Positions 4,839-7,498 of a stretch of DNA of 7,498 bases are shown here, piece after piece. Origin of the DNA: Clostridia bacterium (GTDB taxonomy: Bacteria > Bacillota > Clostridia > Oscillospirales > CAG-272); contig JAFTLM010000232.1 in NCBI GenBank assembly GCA_017455945.1, forward strand, positions 1 through 7,498. Reading direction: 5' to 3'. Below the pieces are notes generated by a model. It had not been told where the DNA came from, did no database searches, and saw nothing but the letters and a program-made list of their open reading frames with translations. Position 1 is the first letter of the stretch. Every line of letters begins with the position of its first letter. Both the position numbers and the translations under genes were made by a program.

Positions 4839-6719
4839 GTGAATAAAGCCAATAATAACCTCGCACCTTTTCTTTTTCATCAAGGTACGAACTACCGCAC
4901 ATATGAATATATGGGTGCCCACGTGGAGCGCGATAAAGCCGTGTTCCGTGTATGGGCGCCAAATGCCGTTGCGGTTTACGTAACGGGAGATTTCTGTAAT
5001 TGGGGAATCGGAAGCCGTATGGAGCGTGTAAGCGAAGGTGGCGTCTGGGAGGTTGAGCTTGAATATGAGCTTTTTTCTGCCTCGCCGCTGTACAAATACC
5101 GTATTCTTTCCTCAAGCGGAGAAAAGCTGAAAGCCGACCCATACGGATTTGCTATGGAAAAGCCGCCGGGCACCGCATCGGTGGTAACTCCGCCGTCAAA
5201 ATATAAATGGCGTGATAAGGGCTGGATGGTACACAGAAAAAAGGTTATGGAAAACGGGCTGTTTTACGCCCAACCCATAAATATATATGAGTTGCACCTG
5301 GGGTCTTGGAAACGTAACGACGAGGGCGAGTATCTCACTTATGCCGAGCTTGCCGCAGACCTTGTTAATTACGTAAAACAAATGGGATATACCCATATAG
5401 AGCTTATGCCTGTTATGGAGCACCCATTTGATGGCTCCTGGGGCTATCAGGTTTGCGGATATTACGCTCCCACCGCAAGATACGGAACGCCCGACGATTT
5501 CAAAGCCTTTGTCGATACAATGCACGAGGCGGGGATAGGCGTCATTCTTGACTGGGTGCCGGCACACTTTCCCAAGGACGCACACGGACTTTACGAGTTC
5601 GACGGAACTCCGCTTTACGAATACCAGGGCCGTGACCGAATGGAGCATAAAAACTGGGGAACCAGATGCTTTGACGTGGGCAGAGAAGAGGTTCAAAGCT
5701 TCCTCGTTTCAAATGCCGTTTATTGGGCAGAGGAGTTCCATGCAGACGGTCTGAGGGTCGATGCCGTAGCTTCAATGCTTTATCTTGACTATGATCGCGA
5801 CCCGGGCGAATGGGTACCCAATGCTTACGGTGATAATAAAAATCTTGAAGCTATTGCGTTTTTCAAAAAGCTGAATTCATATATGGCGGATAATTATCCC
5901 GACGTTATGATGATTGCCGAGGAGTCAACTGCCTGGGGCAATCTTACAGGCTTTGAAAACGGAGGCATGGGCTTCTCGATGAAGTGGAATATGGGGTGGA
6001 TGAACGATATCCTCTCATACGTCCAGCTTGACCCAATATATAAGAAGTTCCACCACGAAAAAACCACGTTTTCGTTGACCTATTCGTTTAACGAGCGTTA
6101 CGCACTGCCGATATCGCACGATGAGGTGGTTCACGGTAAAAAATCTCTGCTTGACAGAATGCCGGGCGAATATGAAACCAAATTCGCAAATACCCGAGCG
6201 TTTATGACATATATGATGACGCACCCCGGCAAAAAGCTTATGTTTATGGGAGGCGAGATAGGTCAGTTCCGCGAGTGGGATTACGAAGGTCAGATAGAAT
6301 GGTTCTTGCTTGACTACGATATGCACGCCAAGCTTCAGCTTTTCTTTGCTGATATCAACCATTTTTATCTGTCTCATCCCGAGTTGTATGAAATAGACGG
6401 CTCCTGGGATGGCTTTAAGTGGATAAATCCCGACGATAAGGACAGGAGTATTTTGTCATACCGAAGAATCGGACTTGACGGAAAAGAGCTTGTGGTGGTA
6501 GTCAACTTCACACCCGTGAAATACAGTGACTATATTATAGAAGTTCCCAAGGACGGCGTATATCACGAACTTATAAATTCCGATGACGAAAAATACGGAG
6601 GTACGGGAGCACTTAATAAGGGCAGACTTGTCAGCGTAAAATGCGATGATAAAAACACCCTCAGTATAACTGTTCCGCCGTCAGGAGCGTTGATTCTTGA
6701 GCTTGGCTCAAAAAAATAA
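4839..6719 (+). CDS. glgB: 1,4-alpha-glucan branching enzyme
   Basis: Glycogen branching enzyme: cleaves alpha-1,4 chains and re-attaches them by alpha-1,6 bonds in the cytoplasm. The protein is 626 residues from the GTG. A CBM48-type N-terminal domain (about 24-115, with FRVWAPNA and GDFCNW) precedes the GH13 catalytic barrel (about 145-500) and a C-terminal beta domain. Conserved GH13 regions are DWVPAHF (238-244), DGLRVDAV (303-310) with nucleophile D308, IAEEST (359-364) with acid/base E361, and SHDE (426-429) with transition-state residue D428. The length matches the short bacterial form without the extra N-terminal domain of E. coli GlgB. The frame is open 50 codons further upstream to 4689, but that stretch contains the promoter, so the GTG with AAAGGAG before it is the likely start. 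An ATG at 4806 lies at or before the expected transcript start. glgC follows after 44 nt without a terminator or a convincing promoter, so the two are probably one operon. Confidence 0.96.
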   Translation: MNKANNNLAPFLFHQGTNYRTYEYMGAHVERDKAVFRVWAPNAVAVYVTGDFCNWGIGSRMERVSEGGVWEVELEYELFSASPLYKYRILSSSGEKLKADPYGFAMEKPPGTASVVTPPSKYKWRDKGWMVHRKKVMENGLFYAQPINIYELHLGSWKRNDEGEYLTYAELAADLVNYVKQMGYTHIELMPVMEHPFDGSWGYQVCGYYAPTARYGTPDDFKAFVDTMHEAGIGVILDWVPAHFPKDAHGLYEFDGTPLYEYQGRDRMEHKNWGTRCFDVGREEVQSFLVSNAVYWAEEFHADGLRVDAVASMLYLDYDRDPGEWVPNAYGDNKNLEAIAFFKKLNSYMADNYPDVMMIAEESTAWGNLTGFENGGMGFSMKWNMGWMNDILSYVQLDPIYKKFHHEKTTFSLTYSFNERYALPISHDEVVHGKKSLLDRMPGEYETKFANTRAFMTYMMTHPGKKLMFMGGEIGQFREWDYEGQIEWFLLDYDMHAKLQLFFADINHFYLSHPELYEIDGSWDGFKWINPDDKDRSILSYRRIGLDGKELVVVVNFTPVKYSDYIIEVPKDGVYHELINSDDEKYGGTGALNKGRLVSVKCDDKNTLSITVPPSGALILELGSKK

Positions 6720-6763
6720 TTATTGGACTCAATTAAAAACTTTAAATATTTTTGGAGGTTAGT

Positions 6764-7498
6764 ATGTTTAAGAAGAAAGAATGCGTTGCAATGCTGCTTG
6801 CGGGAGGACAGGGAAGCCGACTTTATGCCCTGACGCATAAAACCGCCAAACCTGCAGTTCCTTTTGGAGGAAAGTACCGCATTATCGACTTCCCCCTTTC
6901 CAACTGTATCAATTCGGGCATAGACACCGTCGGTGTCCTTACCCAGTATCAGCCCCTTGTGCTCAATGAATATATAGGGAACGGTCTCCCCTGGGACCTT
7001 GACCGTGCGTTTGGAGGCGTGTCGATTCTGCCGCCCTACCAGGGTATGGATTCGGCAGATTGGTATAAGGGTACCGCAAACGCCATATATCAGAATATAG
7101 AGTTTATAGAGAGATACGATGCGGAGTACGTTCTTATCCTTTCGGGTGACCATATCTATAAAATGGATTACGCTAAGATGATAAATTATCATAAGCAGAT
7201 GGGTGCAGATTGTACCATTGCGGTTATAGACGTGCCGATAGAAGAGGCAAGCCGCTTCGGTATTATGAGTACAAATCCCGATAACTCTATCTATAAATTC
7301 TCCGAAAAGCCAAAAAATCCCGACAGTACAAAGGCTTCGATGGGTATTTACGTGTTCAATAAGGATAAGCTTGTTAAGTACCTCCGCGATGACGCGGCAG
7401 ATCCCGAATCCTCCAATGACTTCGGTAAGAATATTATTCCCAATATGCTTGCGGCAAAGGAAAAGATGTATGCGTATTCCTTTGAGGGCTATTGGAAA
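6764..7498 (+). CDS. glgC: Glucose-1-phosphate adenylyltransferase (ADP-glucose pyrophosphorylase), 3' end cut by window
   Basis: Makes ADP-glucose and PPi from glucose 1-phosphate and ATP, the first committed step of bacterial glycogen synthesis. The first 245 codons are present and the frame is still open at the right edge; family members usually have about 380-430 residues, so the C-terminal beta-helix domain is missing. Motifs: the nucleotide-binding loop LLAGGQGSRL (11-20); KTAKPAVPFGGKYRIIDFP (26-44); WYKGTANA (100-107); SGDHIYKMDY (127-136), containing the catalytic metal-binding Asp129; FSEKP (179-183), whose K182 is the predicted glucose-1-phosphate-binding Lys; and ASMGIYVF (191-198). 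The ATG has GGAGG at 6754-6758, 5 nt upstream. The PPi it releases is the donor predicted for the phosphofructokinase in the neighbouring operon, which may link the two units metabolically. That link is inference. Confidence 0.96.
   Translation, partial: MFKKKECVAMLLAGGQGSRLYALTHKTAKPAVPFGGKYRIIDFPLSNCINSGIDTVGVLTQYQPLVLNEYIGNGLPWDLDRAFGGVSILPPYQGMDSADWYKGTANAIYQNIEFIERYDAEYVLILSGDHIYKMDYAKMINYHKQMGADCTIAVIDVPIEEASRFGIMSTNPDNSIYKFSEKPKNPDSTKASMGIYVFNKDKLVKYLRDDAADPESSNDFGKNIIPNMLAAKEKMYAYSFEGYWK

Noticed and set aside
6715..6724. Palindrome AATAATTATT at the glgB stop codon
   Set aside because: Short, A/T only, and expected by chance in such a sequence; no GC stem or T-run makes it a terminator.
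6723..6752. Possible promoter (TTGGAC, 18 nt, TATTTT) between glgB and glgC
   Set aside because: The -10 match is poor and transcription would start inside the glgC ribosome binding site, so glgC is more likely read from the glgB promoter.
6563..7192. Minus-strand open frame of 209 codons spanning the glgB-glgC junction
   Set aside because: It overlaps two clear genes and the glgC RBS on the other strand, and its translation resembles no family I know.

Overview
The window looks like chromosome of a Gram-positive anaerobe of the Clostridia type, possibly gut-associated. This is inferred from strong AGGAGG-like ribosome binding sites, sigma-A-type promoters, rho-independent terminators, a pyrophosphate-type phosphofructokinase, a glgB-glgC pair, a VanZ-like protein and an aldo/keto reductase with a ferredoxin-like tail. 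No genus can be assigned. All genes are on the + strand, there is no RNA gene, mobile element or CRISPR array, and no gap between genes exceeds about 240 bases.

Region 1 (1-1267) holds two membrane proteins. The first is a CPBP/CAAX-type intramembrane protease gene that runs in from the left edge. A VanZ-like gene overlaps its end by 13 nt. The unit ends in a terminator whose stem contains the VanZ stop codon.

Region 2 (1293-4657) is a complete transcription unit. It has a consensus promoter (TTGAAA, 17 nt, extended TATACT), then an Fe-S aldo/keto reductase, a PPi-type 6-phosphofructokinase and a cytoplasmic GH43-like glycosidase with gaps of 14 and 7 nt, and a strong 16-bp-stem terminator. 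The set joins oligosaccharide hydrolysis, the committed glycolytic step and a redox enzyme. The GH43 protein has the Glu/Glu/Gln arrangement I associate with exo-beta-1,3-galactanases.

Region 3 (4658-7498) is the start of a glycogen operon. A 234-bp gap carries a 15-bp palindrome, a run of roughly helically phased A-tracts and a consensus promoter (TTGCAA, 17 nt, TATAAT). It is followed by glgB (branching enzyme) and, 44 nt later, glgC (ADP-glucose pyrophosphorylase), cut by the right edge after 245 codons. GlgC makes the glucosyl donor and GlgB introduces the alpha-1,6 branches; the synthase (glgA) and perhaps glgD would be expected beyond the window.

Most of this is recognisable central carbohydrate metabolism, and I see no clearly novel system. 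The points most worth following are the GH43-containing operon, the unassigned palindromes at the two promoters, and the CPBP-VanZ pair with its distinct codon use.
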